Assembly: GCA_947568835.1 (NCBI GenBank)
Contig: OX387606.1
Location: 2,976,001-3,040,000, forward strand
Length of the DNA: 64,000 nt
Direction: 5' to 3'
Source: Protonemura montana
Taxonomy: Eukaryota > Arthropoda > Insecta > Plecoptera > Nemouridae
The notes beneath the pieces are model-generated. The model saw only the letters and a list, made by a program, of their open reading frames with translations. It did not search any database and was not told the origin of the DNA. A program made the translations under genes and the position numbers. Shown here piece after piece: positions 48,761-60,315 of this stretch. How positions within the stretch are numbered: position 1 is the stretch's first letter; each line of letters opens with the position of its first letter.

Positions 48761-49540
48761 TTGATTGATAGATAATTGGAGTTTAACGACGCACTGTTTT
48801 GACATCTGACCATTTGGCACTTGTCTTAACGGCTTAACGTTCTTTTCGGAGGACGGTACAACTCGAACATCAGGATTCCTCCACAAATCCATGCTGTCGA
48901 GAGGTTGATAAGCAAAGCGGATGAAGTTGCTGGACTAACTTTTATGCCTCCAACCTCTCTCCCGCACAGAACTGGTCATGTGTATGACGGTCACCCATCC
49001 AATACCTGACCCAGCGCAGTGTTGCTTAACTTTCATCCCTCCAACCTCTCTCCCGAACAGAACTGGTCATGTGTATGACGGTCACCTATCCAATACCTGA
49101 CTCAGCGCAGTGTTGCTTAACTTTCATTCCTCCAACCTCTCTCCCGAACAGAACTGGTCATGTGTATGACGGTCACCCATCCAATACCTGACCCAGCGCA
49201 GTGTTGCTTAACTTTCATTCCTCCAACCTCTCTCCCGAACAGAACTGGTCATGTGTATGACGGTCACCCATCCAATACCTGACTCAGCGCAGTGTTGCTT
49301 AACTTTCATTCCTCCAACCTCTCTCCCGAACAGAACTGGTCATATGTATGATGGTCACCCATCCAATACCTGACTCAGCGCAGTGTTGCTTAACTTTCAT
49401 CCCTCCAACCTCTCTCCCGAACAGAACTGGTCATGTGTATGATGGTCACCCATCCAATACCTGACCCAGCGCAGTTTTGCTTAACTTCGATGATCTCATG
49501 AGAACCGGTAATTCCAAAACGCCAAACCGTTCTTTAGGCG
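48761..49540 (-). repeat. 5S rRNA-derived SINE containing a six-unit tandem array
   Basis: Reverse-oriented copy. Its tail is at 48761-48810 (GTTTAACGACGCACTG) and the head ends near 49538 (ACCGGTTCTCATGAGATCAT on the minus strand). The normal single 91-bp internal segment is present six times (48941-49485), making the copy almost twice the length of the complete copy at 57500-57935. Confidence 0.8.
48941..49485 (-). repeat. 91-bp tandem array (six units) of a 5S-derived segment
   Basis: Units start at 48941, 49031, 49122, 49213, 49304 and 49395. Each carries CCTCCAACCTCTCTCCCG, AACTGGTCATGTGTATGA, CACCCATCCAATACCTGA and CAGCGCAGTGTTGCTTAAC. The last two blocks are the complement of the 5S internal region (GTTAAGCAAC ... 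TTGGATGGGTGACC). Units differ by only a few bases. Confidence 0.9.
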
Positions 49541-50768
49541 CCAGCGAGTTTCTCCTCATTCCTTCTAAACCAGGTAAGTTAATCACCTCGCTCATCAACA
49601 TATGTTACTTTGTGAAGAGCCGGGCAACTATGACAAGGTGTGTTGTTGGGGGCTTGACTCTATTTTATTCATATCCAATGCTATTTTTGTTTGTTTGAAT
49701 TACGTGCCAGTTACAGTAGGCATAGTAGTCTTGTCTGTTTCGGCGACCTGTCAGATATGGTTTTAGCCTGAGAGATGAGAGTAAATCTGGGTCCGTGATC
49801 TGGCCATGGTTTTTACCAGCACCTGTAATAACTATGTAAATACAAAAATTTAAGTTTAATCGTGTATTGCTTGACCTAATGACTTGACCAATCGAATGCA
49901 AACTCTAGGTAGCGCTTGGTGGGAAAGAATACTCTCCTCTAAGTAATAACTACCTTACAGATCTCTGCCATATCTTGACCCTCTGAGATTAACCGGCAAA
50001 ATTCGCTAACCTGCAAATCATTTATTCTCTCAAAAAAGAATATGTACCAAAAGTTATATTTGTTTATGACCTGTTGAGGATTTAATTTTATTGTATTGTA
50101 TTTTTTGTGGGAGTGGTGGGGGGGGGGGGGGGAGGTGAGGATCAGCAAACTATAATTTTGACAACAGAAACAATTGCTGAAGAATGTTTGTCAAACGACG
50201 CAACTATCTACATTTTTTATTTATTTAGATCGACAAGAACTTAATTTTGTTATAAGTATTACATTACCGCATTGATTTTACATCCCAATTCTAATTTAGA
50301 CTCACACTGTATATAAAAAAGAAAATGAATGCAAAAGAAAATAAAAAAAAATATCATAAATTGGCTTTTAAAGGTAACTAAATTTAGGGTTATTTGTGGA
50401 ATGTTGGTACAGTGGTCAGGGTGCGCTGGTTTAAGAACTAGATTCACACTGAACCTTTATACGCAGTGCCGCCCGAGTTTATCATGCAGTTGTATTTTAC
50501 CGCCAACAAATTTAACATTTTTTTCCTATTTTAATGGAAATTTAATAGTTTTCTTTACTTTTTTAAATTTGAAAGATAATTTAAACATTTTAAGTTGATT
50601 ATTTGAGCGTAAGACATGGGCACAAATCATGATGTACTCAAGTTTTAGCAACCGTTTGTAGCTCCTCAGAAGCCGTTGGCAGGAGACGCTGTCCGCCATT
50701 GTTGATGTCGCGAGCGACCGCTACTTCACTTCCCTTCAGTTGAATCCAGCCCTTTGACGCAGATAGAC

Positions 50769-53700
50769 ATGGCAGATTTAAAACTCGGTGATCTCGTCTG
50801 GTGAGAACAAACTTTCCGACAGTCCTTATCTAAAACACATTTTGACATCAGCAAAATTAAGTGCAAGGCGTAATAAGTAGCGAGCGATTTATTTTTATTT
50901 ACGTTATTTTATTGTTTCAGGGCAAAGATGAAGGGATTCTCGCCGTGGCCAGGCCGGGTATGTCGTTTGTTTGTTGTTGTTGATGGCGGCTCATGCCAAA
51001 GCCACCCCACCCCCGAGCTAACCTCTTGGCATTGTGTCCGCACATAACCTAACTATCTTCTTTCCATCATATTTATCCCAAATAATAGTGACAAAAGACT
51101 ATTTCAAGCGAATTGAACCCCCCTCCCCTCTTTTACATATTAATATTAAAACAGGCACCAAATATTTGGGGTTCTGTTACGTTTGGGTTGTAATAAAATC
51201 AGATGCCAGCAATTCTTTCACCGAAGCCTGTGTTCGGCAGCTCAATACAGGTCCTTTGTGTCGCATTGCTTCGAATTTGTGGCCGATAGGTTCTTATCGT
51301 TATATGCATGTGAGATGTTCCCTCCAAAATTTTCCGCAGCTTCGAAAACCAATTTCAGTCTGTAGTCGACACTTGCATCTGTCTGGCACTTTTGGTTGAG
51401 GTTATGTATTTCTGTCTCCAGGTTTCTTTTCCACCCAAGGAATTGAAAAAGCCCAAGGAAAAGAAGTCCGCTCTCCACTGCATTTTCTTCTTTGGGACCA
51501 ACAACTAGTGAGTATTTTTGTTGCTTGCTTTTGTGTTGCCTACATTTTTGCTATCAGCCGCTTGTGATGGGCTAACTGTTGGACTTTACAGTGGATGGAT
51601 CGAGGAGACGCAAATCAAGCCCTACCTCGAATTTAAGGAACAGCTAGAAGCGTCCAACAAGTCTGCAACGTTCAAAGATGCATTGGAAGCCATAAGAGAG
51701 TATCTCAAAGGCAACGGACAGGTGCGTTTGGTGTGGTGCTTGCCTCTTGCTTAACATACCTAAGAATCCCTTCTTAAGTAATTATTAATTATTAAAAGTC
51801 TTCCTTGAAGGGTATGAATTGGCCGTCGGCTTATTTAGGTACTTGTTGGTGTTAGTTTTTTCAGGGGATTTCTAAATTGTGATTTGTTGAAAAGAAGATG
51901 GGAATTCTATCTAAAGAGACCTTTTGAACCAAAGAGCAACATTAGTGTTGCTAGTTTCAATATCTTCATTTATTGCAGTAAATGTGTTTTTGTTTGTCAC
52001 TGACCATCTGAAGATTCGCAGCGAAGAGGTGCTGAAAGATGATCGTAAATGCTGACCATGGTTTCTGGTTTCACAGGTTTTCAACGACTCAGGTGACCCA
52101 GATGAAACATTCAACAAGTTGAGAGAATCCCAACCGGAGAAGCCCGAGAAAAAGAAAGAGCCTAAAAAGGAAACTAAGAAGGAAGCAAAGAAAGAGCCAA
52201 AGAAGAAGGTATGTTTCAATGTTAGGTGCATGGGTTTTCCTTTTTGTCTTTGATGCCAGAAGAATTTATTTAAAAAAAAAAAAACACGTTTTTGGACATA
52301 GTTTTCCATAATACTTAGTTTTTTCGGTCTGTATTTTGATATATCTGTGTGAGGGACCCTGCCAGATGCAGTGTGCTTCCACCAACAGTTACTAGAAAAG
52401 GCTTGTGCAATAGTAATTCAGCCCTAGAAGCTGAGGCCCCATAGCTTGTACTTAGTTAATCTCACATCTCCATGGAGAGAATAAGGAGTCAAAGGAGCCA
52501 ATGATACGTGGGTCAAGACACAGTATCTTAGTAAAGAGTGGGCTGATGAATGGGTCCCATGTCAGAGGTTTTCCTGCTTGCTCTCCAGTTCATGTTGGTG
52601 GCAATGCTCGGGATGAAATCCATGTATTTAAGTGACTGTTAGATACTTTGTACTATGACCTTGAAAGTGGAGGCAACCAATTATTTTCTTGATCTAATGT
52701 GCATGTCTATTTTTGTGGCCCTTCTTCCGCAGGGCCCTTAGGTCTAAGCAGTCTTAAAGTAACGTCACAATTTGCATACCAGTTCCTGGAAAGCCTGTTG
52801 CTAGTTTTACTGGGCTTATTGTCTTCAGCTAACCAATCTATCTAATATAGGAAAGTAGGCATGGCATACATTTCTAGGATTATTTCTATGCTATTGTGAA
52901 ATTGAATGCCATTGTTGACATCGTTAAGGATCAATCCGCATCTAGTTATTCTGGTCCTAAGTTGGTATGCCTAATCGTAAGTGTGGTTATGTGTCTTGCA
53001 GGAGGCCGCCAAGGTGTCCAAGCGCTCGTTGTCGGAAAGTAGCGGCAGTTCGTCGTCGCCGAGCAAGCGCCGACACGTTGAGGACAAGCCGATTACGATG
53101 CTCAGTGACTCGCAGCTCTCGTCCAATCACAGCCCTCGGAAGGGCGCAGGTTCCACCTTAATCGATCGTCCGGGCAACGTAGTGCGACCGGTGAGTCGAC
53201 TTGTGTGCCTGCTGGCAATATGCGTCCGCACGAAACGATGCGTCCGCTCAAGGCTGATGAAAGGAATTGAAGCCGGCAAATTTTTTTGTCCGAGGGATAG
53301 TAGCAAAATTATCAGACAAATGTTTGTTGTTTTTGTGTTCTTTTTTGCCCTGCTCTTCGACGCGTTCTAGTGATAGATTTCATATAGCTGCGGATTGAAA
53401 CGCTAAGACGCGCCTTGGCCTTGCCAAAAAAAGTACGGCTTGGTCGCTTTTAGTAGCTGCATTGCTGAACAATTTGCTTGTTGGGTCCTCTATATGAAGC
53501 AATATTGGTCTGGGTCACTTATTGGTTGGGTGACCACCGTACTCATGGTACAATACATTTGGGTTGGAGATTGATTGGCGTGAAGCTTGCGTACGAATTT
53601 GTGGAGAAATTGTGTCGCTTAAGATTTGAACCTCGGTTTTTGGCTCTTGTAGGTTTTTTAACTGGAGTAGGCTGCATGCAGATCCTGGGTTCCTCCTTTA

Positions 53701-56700
53701 AAAGGCTGGGTTGGATTCATCATTGTCCATTCATGCCCGGTACCATTTCAAAACAGTGCAACTTAACACGCATATATCTATTATATCAATCGCACTGCTT
53801 TTCACAATGATAAGCGGTGCTGATTTGGTGGATGCACTCGGAAGTCAGGGAAATAAGGAATCAATTGTTAGAATTGTTATACCAAAGAGTCACGAGATCT
53901 ATCGACACTTTCCCGTGCCAAATAAGTTACAATTTCGCTGATTTTGTGATGGCAATAGCTTTTATCAGCCCTGGTGGATTTAAAAAGGTTTCTGATGGCA
54001 TTTTTATCACATTAGTAAATTGCTGTATTGTTGACGTCGCGATAAAGAAGAAATGCTTAGAGCTGCCATTTGGCGGTGGTACACAAAAAGTGTTGGATCA
54101 AATTATAATCGTGTAGAATGTAGATTATGACTTTTTGAGTTATATGTCTGGTAGAGCAATGCTACTCAGTCCTAAATCGGTACTTTTCAACAATTCTAGC
54201 GTTCTGTTGATTTCAACATCTCTAGCAATTATTATTACAGTGTACTGCTATTGCTTACGGGGTTACATTTTATTATTGAAGTGCTGATTGATATTCCTGC
54301 ACTAGATCTGGGTTGTAAGGTTTCGCTTATCAGAATAAATAACGTAGCCAAAAAATGGACGAAAACACTGATTCATTAAAAGAGATACATTTCTCGTGGA
54401 CCGGTGATAAATTTGAAGGATCGAAGTCGACTGACTCTCCTCAGGGTAGCAGCCCTTCCGGATCGTCTACCTACCTATCTACCTGCCCCAGTGGTGGGAC
54501 AGGTTACTAACCGCACAAAGTGGCTGGAACGTTACAGGGTGGTATTGCGATAAAGTGTGTATTTTACAGCCATTGAAAGCGACCGCTCCCTGTTTAAGTG
54601 TTTTCCATGCTTTTTTGTCAAAGAAGAGAATGGGGACCGCAGAACTTACCGGAAGTTAAATAAATCGATGTCTTTGCTTACTCTTGAGATTCTTGTTTGA
54701 CACTTGCCTTTGTCACTGTAGAGAGAGTACTCATAATGCCAGGGAGAATTTTGTGGCAGGATGTAAAGTACCTTGATTAGGTGTGGTACTTACCTAACGT
54801 TGTTAAGTTAAAATAAAGTTAAACTTGCATTTTTAGACCCTAACATACCAAGACGTGAAACGTGCAGAAATCTTTCATGCCTCAACGAGCCTAAACTATA
54901 CTCCGGTTGCTTTTCGTATATCTTAACTTGCTGGTGATTTTAAGGGTGGGAAAAATTATTACACTTTTTAAAAGCCCGTAGCATTTGTTGAAGTTGGTCT
55001 AGTTTTTTTTTTCAATCAAGGTGCAACCTACTCTGCTTTGCAAACTGTGCAAACCATATCTAACTCCAATTTCACCAATGAATTTTGGAACCACAGCCAC
55101 TGCTCCATACATTGAAGATACAGCACCTGTGGATTTTAGAAATACCACTTTATTTTGGCATTCAATTATTGATTAGAAGAATAATTAAAATCAAAAGTGC
55201 ATGAAAATAAAATGCTATGGAACTTTCTGGACATTTTAAAAATGTTCTGTTGTGACAAATGACAGTCCATTAAGGATCTCGGTGTTATATTTTCAGTATC
55301 TCTGTGTCTAAAAAAGTTAGTCTACCATTGAACTGCCAATGTTTTTCTGTATTCTGTGTTTTTAGTTGGTTATCAATTGGAATATCTTTTAAATGTTCAG
55401 GGTGTCCACATCCCTGTTTGGAACTAAAGGCAGGAATCGATTTGAACAAATAATGCAGACTCCGCCGAGTCGGCAGTGTCTGGGAAATCTCACGCGCGCA
55501 CAAACACGCGTGGTCTCTACTCTCTTTTCTCTGTTCCTCCGCTTGAATTGATTCACAGATTGCAGCTAATCGCAACCACAAGCGAGAATCGCCCCCTCCC
55601 CCCTCTCACATAGGCGATTCTTATTTACGGATTTATTTACAATCTAGCGTGTAATTTAAGTGCATTGCAATCAATTTGGTTGCTTTTTCAGTAAATATAA
55701 ATTTAGCATCATGATCAGTTAGACGTAACTTATCTGTTTCGGCTTGTTTGTTTGTGACTTAGCTATCAGTGCTGGCATACCTAATGCCCCCGACGTAGAC
55801 CCGAGTATACTTTTTATACATAATCATTGACACGCATGAGATCCATTCCTTGTTATAATACCAATGCAGATGATTGCTGTTGGGCTCTGGCAGTCGCTTC
55901 TGTTACTTGATGCATGCAGAGATCGTTCTGACGATAATGTTTTAAAGAAATATAATTTTCTTATCGGTATCAGGTGAAATGGGGCGAGTTTCATGAGCTT
56001 TACGCCGGTCTTATTATAGGTCTGTTACTTGCAGCTCATTGGTCTGCTAACGTGTTATTTGTCACACGCCGTTGTTTTTTGATACCGACCGCAAATTTTT
56101 TAAACATACCACTGAACACCTGGGACCTTGCCAATACCTGATGAAGTCAATAATTAAAAAAAACATCGCCACAAACAAATCGAACACATGGATCGAAGTG
56201 GCTGAAATATTATTTCCAATGGTTGTCTGTTTCGAACCCATTCGACGTACTGGCGGTGTTTCGTGGAAGCCGCTTTTTTGTGCTTCGTATTCTCTTCTGA
56301 AGGTGCAATGCCTAATTGATTGAATTGCCGTGACAAGCGCTTAGAATTTTAGTGGGCTGACGTATTTCTTGGAGACTGACATTCATTTCTCAATGACCTG
56401 GGTTTAGTCTTGGCTTTATGTAACTTTATATGACAAGATTTTATCGTTGTAACAACTTAGTGGGGGTTTGGGAAGGCTGATCTTGCCGGCACGTGCGCTT
56501 TGCGTGACGAGTGGTAGCCAGGCTGTTCCCGGAACCGAACAGTAATTGACTTGCAGTCGAGAGTCCCTAAATCTCAATAAGGATCAACTTTGTTGGACAC
56601 GTGGCGTGTCTTTCAAATCCCCTCGACCGGTTTTTGTTCATGAACCATGGATGATTGCTGGATCGCAATCCCAAGAAGATCTCAGGTTTGGCTAGAATTT

Positions 56701-58924
56701 CTACGACGACATTAAAATCCTTCATCTAACCTAATGGTGTAATATATTGGTAACTCGAGATTGATTAGGTAGTTTTGAAATGATTCATTTTGCAAGCCCA
56801 GACGGAAGTGAAAGGGGCACTGGTTTAACGGAAGAATCAAGCAAGTATTTTTCACATTAATGTGGTTGTTTCATTTGAATGTAGCTATCCAAAGCTTAAT
56901 TAAACACTACAAACAAACGCCCCCCCCCCCCTCTCCGTACTTTTGGCGATGATTTAACCACTTCAACACGACTTCCGTTGTATACTAAATTTATTCCATC
57001 TCTGTCAGAGCCACACCTTTGATGTGTGAAGTTTGTGACTCCTTTGCTATGTAAGCTGCAATCATAGGAGGTTACTGATGAGAAGAACCCCTTGTGCTTC
57101 AAATATACCCAGGAGGACTCGTGTACAGCAAGCAAGCCCCGTATTATCCACTGTGGTGTTATTCAAACATGAGTTAGATCTAACGCGTACACATATAGAA
57201 TGCTGTATTTCCAGCTCAAGGACTGAGAGGTCGGTTTATTTGTTGTGTTTAACGACGTACTGGTTTGACTTCTGGTCTACGGGCGTCGGCAAATAAGTGG
57301 GTGAGGATCACAATGTACATAATCTAGCCAAGAAGGGAAGTGGGGAAACCCGGTGCCGGCACACGGACTTTTTCTTTCCAAGCACACAGAAAGGACCACT
57401 GGCCGTGTGTCACCTACAAAGGACGGTACAACTGGGACAACAGAATTCTTCCTACATTCCAAGTTATCTTTCTAGCCTCTCCTGAGCAGAGCTGGCCATA
57501 CCGAACGGTTTGGCGTGTTGGAAACACCGGTTCTCGTCAGATCACCGAAGTTGAACAACACTGCGCTTAGTTAGTTATTGGATGGGTGACCATCATATAC
57601 ACATGACCAGTTCTGTTCGGGAGAGAGGTTGGAGGGATGAAAGTTAGTACAGCAACTTCATTCGCCTTGCTTATCAACCTCTCGACAGCATGGGTTTGTG
57701 GAGGAACCCTGTTGTTCGCGTTGTACCGTCCTTCGGAAGGGACGTTAAGCCGGTGGTCCCTTTGGTGTTCTTTGATAGGAGTAGGCTATGTGCTGGCACC
57801 GAGTTTCCCCTCCTCTCTTCTAGGCTATATTAGGTGCAACATCATCCTCATCATCATTAACCGACGCCATTGGACCAGTGCCGCAGGGTCTGTTGTCAAA
57901 ACAGTGTGTCGTTAAACACCACAAATCAATCAATCAGAGCTGGCCATTTGTACGATGGTCACCCATTCAATACCTGATCCAGTGCAGTGTTGCTTAACTT
58001 CGGTGGTTTCACGAGAACTAGTGCAGAGAGCTGCTTATGTGTCTTTCTTGGGATGAAACAAAGTGCCTGTTCCACTTAGAAGTCCTAAGAGCATTGGGCA
58101 AGGGTGCTTGATGTGTTTACATCAACCAAGGAACTCGAGTGGTGGAAGATTGAAAAGGAACACACGTTTGAATGACCCTCCCCGAAATGAGTTTGAAATG
58201 CAAGGTGCTGTTTGCTTTCCCAACATTTCCGCACATGAACTGGTTCTTTATCATGTGTGATGAACGCTTGCCTACTTCAAATCTCTTAACTAGGAACTGA
58301 AAAAACAACCTCAGAGGAAGGCATTCTGAGTCCACATTGCTTAAAAATTAGTGCTAATGCTAGGAAAAAGTAGGCATGATCCTGAAAAATATTGGAGCAT
58401 GATCCAATTCATGTCTGGTTCAAAAAGCAAGTAATTGACTCAACCACAGGAGAGTTTGGATTTGGGTTGGGGATTTTGTGGTGGACAGTTTGACAGGTAG
58501 GCTCTTTGAATGCTGATTAGAGGAATTAAGAGGTAAATTTCAGACTAGCAGTTTCCAGTTTCACATGGTCAAACATAGAGTTTCAATACTAAATGCTGTG
58601 GGAAAACCTCCTGGAAAATACCTTATTTGAAGCTTTCTTTAAGTTCTTTCTTTTCTTTAATTTTATACCTAAAAAGGAAACATGCTGGTTGAAACATTAT
58701 GCGAAATTTTTGGTGGTGTTAATTCATGATAACTTTGATCTTGTGTGCAGACGACGCCACCGCTGGACGTGGAGAGCGTGACACAGACGCTGAAAGAAAA
58801 GAACATTTTGCCTTCGCAGCTGAAGTTCGGCTTCCTTGGACTCGGCATTATGGGCTCCGGCATCGTCAAGAACCTCCTCAACTCCGGCCACTCTGTCACT
58901 GTCTGGAACCGCACTCCAGAGAAG
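50769..58924 (+). CDS. GLYR1: GLYR1 / NDF (N-PAC) cytokine-like nuclear factor, 5' part
   Basis: Exons 50769-50800, 50921-50957, 51422-51507, 51592-51721, 52077-52208, 53002-53190 and 58751-58924 give exactly 260 codons ending at an AAG|GTATGT donor. GLYR1/NDF binds nucleosomes through PWWP, helps polymerase II pass, and carries a catalytically modified beta-hydroxyacid dehydrogenase domain. Residues 1-95 form PWWP (LGDLVWAKMKGFSPWPGRV, FFFGTNNYSGWIEE). Lys/Glu- and Ser-rich linkers follow (KEPKKETKKEAKKEPKKK; SKRSLSESSGSSSSPSKRR). The last exon opens the Rossmann fold with GFLGLGIMGSGIVKNLLNSG and VTVWNRTPEK. No AT-hook was seen in these exons. The remaining ~230 dehydrogenase residues are not in 58925-64000, so the gene continues beyond the window, spanning the opposite-strand LRR-Ig exons. 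The ATG follows GAC and fits the family N terminus. Confidence 0.93.
53480..53550 (+). repeat. 5S-like SINE head fragment
   Basis: GGTCTGGGTCACTTATTGG followed by GGTTGGGTGACCACCGTACT resembles the 3' half of the 5S-derived head. A similar fragment lies at about 47930-48000 (CTGGGTCAGGAATTGGTTGG). Both are diverged and short. Confidence 0.35.
54355..54505 (+). repeat. Dispersed repeat, unassigned family (copy 2)
   Basis: This is the partner of the 33840-33975 repeat, in GLYR1 intron 6, sharing GACTGACTCTCCTCAG and GATCGTCTACCTACCTA. A short CTAC-rich stretch (CTACCTACCTATCTACC) is slightly expanded here. It has no coding potential. Confidence 0.55.
57239..58025 (-). repeat. 5S rRNA-derived SINE interrupted by a second copy
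   Basis: The tail and body (57239-57499) and the 5S-like head (57948-58025, GATGGTCACCCATTCAATAC ... CACGAGAACTAG) of one reverse-oriented copy are separated by the plus-strand copy at 57500-57935. The 12-base AGAGCTGGCCAT is duplicated at the junctions. Confidence 0.8.
57500..57935 (+). repeat. 5S rRNA-derived SINE, complete copy (reference for the family)
   Basis: 436 bp flanked by a 12-bp target-site duplication, AGAGCTGGCCAT (57488-57499 and 57936-57947). The head from 57500 resembles 5S rRNA: ACCGGTTCTCGTCAGATCAC, then CGAAGTTGAACAACACTGCG, then TTATTGGATGGGTGACCATC. The body has GTTCGGGAGAGAGGTTGGAG and CTTTGGTGTTCTTTGATAGG. The tail is GTCGTTAAACACC followed by AATCAATCAATC. The layout matches SINE3-class elements (5S promoter, body, LINE-like short-repeat tail). 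Being complete with clean duplications, it is relatively young. Confidence 0.85.
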
Positions 58925-60315
58925 GTATGTGTGTTTACATTTTTGGTGGTTTGCTACCTAACCTTTCGGTCTGGCACTCTGCCAAACTATACTCTGCCAT
59001 ACTTTTGTAATGTGTTTTGTGAGGTGCAAAATGTTGTTCGTAGGTTGCATTGAGTGTGGATCAGATGGTACTTAGGTCAGTTGGCTTGGAAGTAAACTCT
59101 ATATGTATATGATAATTTGTCTACTCGTCAATCATCTGACTTGAATATTGGCTGAGAAATTGCCCAAACAAATATGGGGAATCAGCGGTCTTCCAATAGG
59201 TATCGTTGGACATGCATATTTGCTCTGAATTAGAGGCATTGCTAAACTGCAATTTGGGAATTTTCTTTGCTTAATTTGCATACAAATATAGTTGGAAAGG
59301 GGTAAAATTGAGGCTTTGAACTGGTCGTACTATTTTAGTAATTAATTCGCAGTTTTCTGCCGTTGACATATATAATCAACCCATTTATTTTATACACTGT
59401 TTGAATAGGAGGGGTGGGGGGTTAGTCCCTATTATATTCGAGAGTTGACATTAAACTGGCAAGCACTTGTTGGGTCCAGTCTCTAGGTTGGCCTGGCGAA
59501 TATGCCAAGGATATGGCAGAGGAAAACACTCGTATCTCCCTTTCCTGCCCTAGAGCCTAATGTTATGTTCAAATGGCTGAGTGAAGTTCATCAGGTTGAC
59601 TTTGGAAGCACTAGTTCAAACAGATTATTGCTTTAAGTTCAATAACTCTTCCAGTTCCAATATCTTTTGAAATTTTCAAATAAGGCAAAGAGAGAGGATG
59701 TTAATTTTCTACCCTGACCTGCCGAACGGTAAGGTTGTTCATATCAAAATAATTCCTTTCAATTACATTTTAACGACTGATACATTTTATTCACGCTGCT
59801 CTTGACATGACAGGGAAAAATACTGACATACTTTCTTCTCCGATAAAAATACAGTACAGTTTCTTCGTTAAGGCGGTGATGGATCCTAGCAAATTAGAAC
59901 GTCAGGGGAGCGAGGGGGAAGTCTTGCGCTCGCCGCAGAGATGGTCCCGTCTCCCGAGCGTTGGTTCAGTCTACGCGTAACGCTACGTCAACTAAAGACA
60001 GTCGAGCTCTACAAAGTACCCAGCGCCCGTCGGCGGTCGCTAAGCAAGGGCCGAGATAAACTAGCAAGATCAATGGATAAAAGTCGCACAGGAAAGCCGG
60101 CGTCGAAGGAAAAAACAACAACGGGGACTAATCAACGACGGTGAGAATAAATAAGAAACGTCGGTCGCGGAACTAGAAGCCGTAGAGGACGGCCAGCAAC
60201 GCTGGCGCGACGAGGAAACACGACCTGCACGAAATCGAAACGAACAACGGAACGAAATAACGTCGAATTGACTCGCGCACACTATCACAGTCTTGTCGCC
60301 GGTCTCGCTAGCCGG
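58925..60315. other. GLYR1 intron / 3' flank of the LRR-Ig gene
   Basis: No further GLYR1 exon is visible on the plus strand. A minus-strand AATAAA (plus TTTATT at about 59786) lies roughly 530 bases after the LRR-Ig stop and may be its poly(A) signal. The short open frame at 59941-60144 shows no protein similarity I recognise. Confidence 0.45.

Larger units (their letters stand above)
46240..50768. other. Api5-GLYR1 head-to-head spacer
   Basis: Contains the promoters of both genes. AAAATGGCGGCG (46353-46364) upstream of Api5 and CCGCCATTGTTG (about 50693) upstream of GLYR1 resemble YY1-type promoter motifs. The middle holds a plus-strand 5S fragment (about 47930-48000), a 20-base C run (48355-48374), a SINE pair (48445-49540) and a short G run (50118-50132). 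No gene is supported. Confidence 0.45.

Noticed and set aside
58925-60300. Remaining GLYR1 dehydrogenase exons in this stretch
   Set aside because: None of the expected conserved segments downstream of the NRTPEK block is visible on the plus strand.
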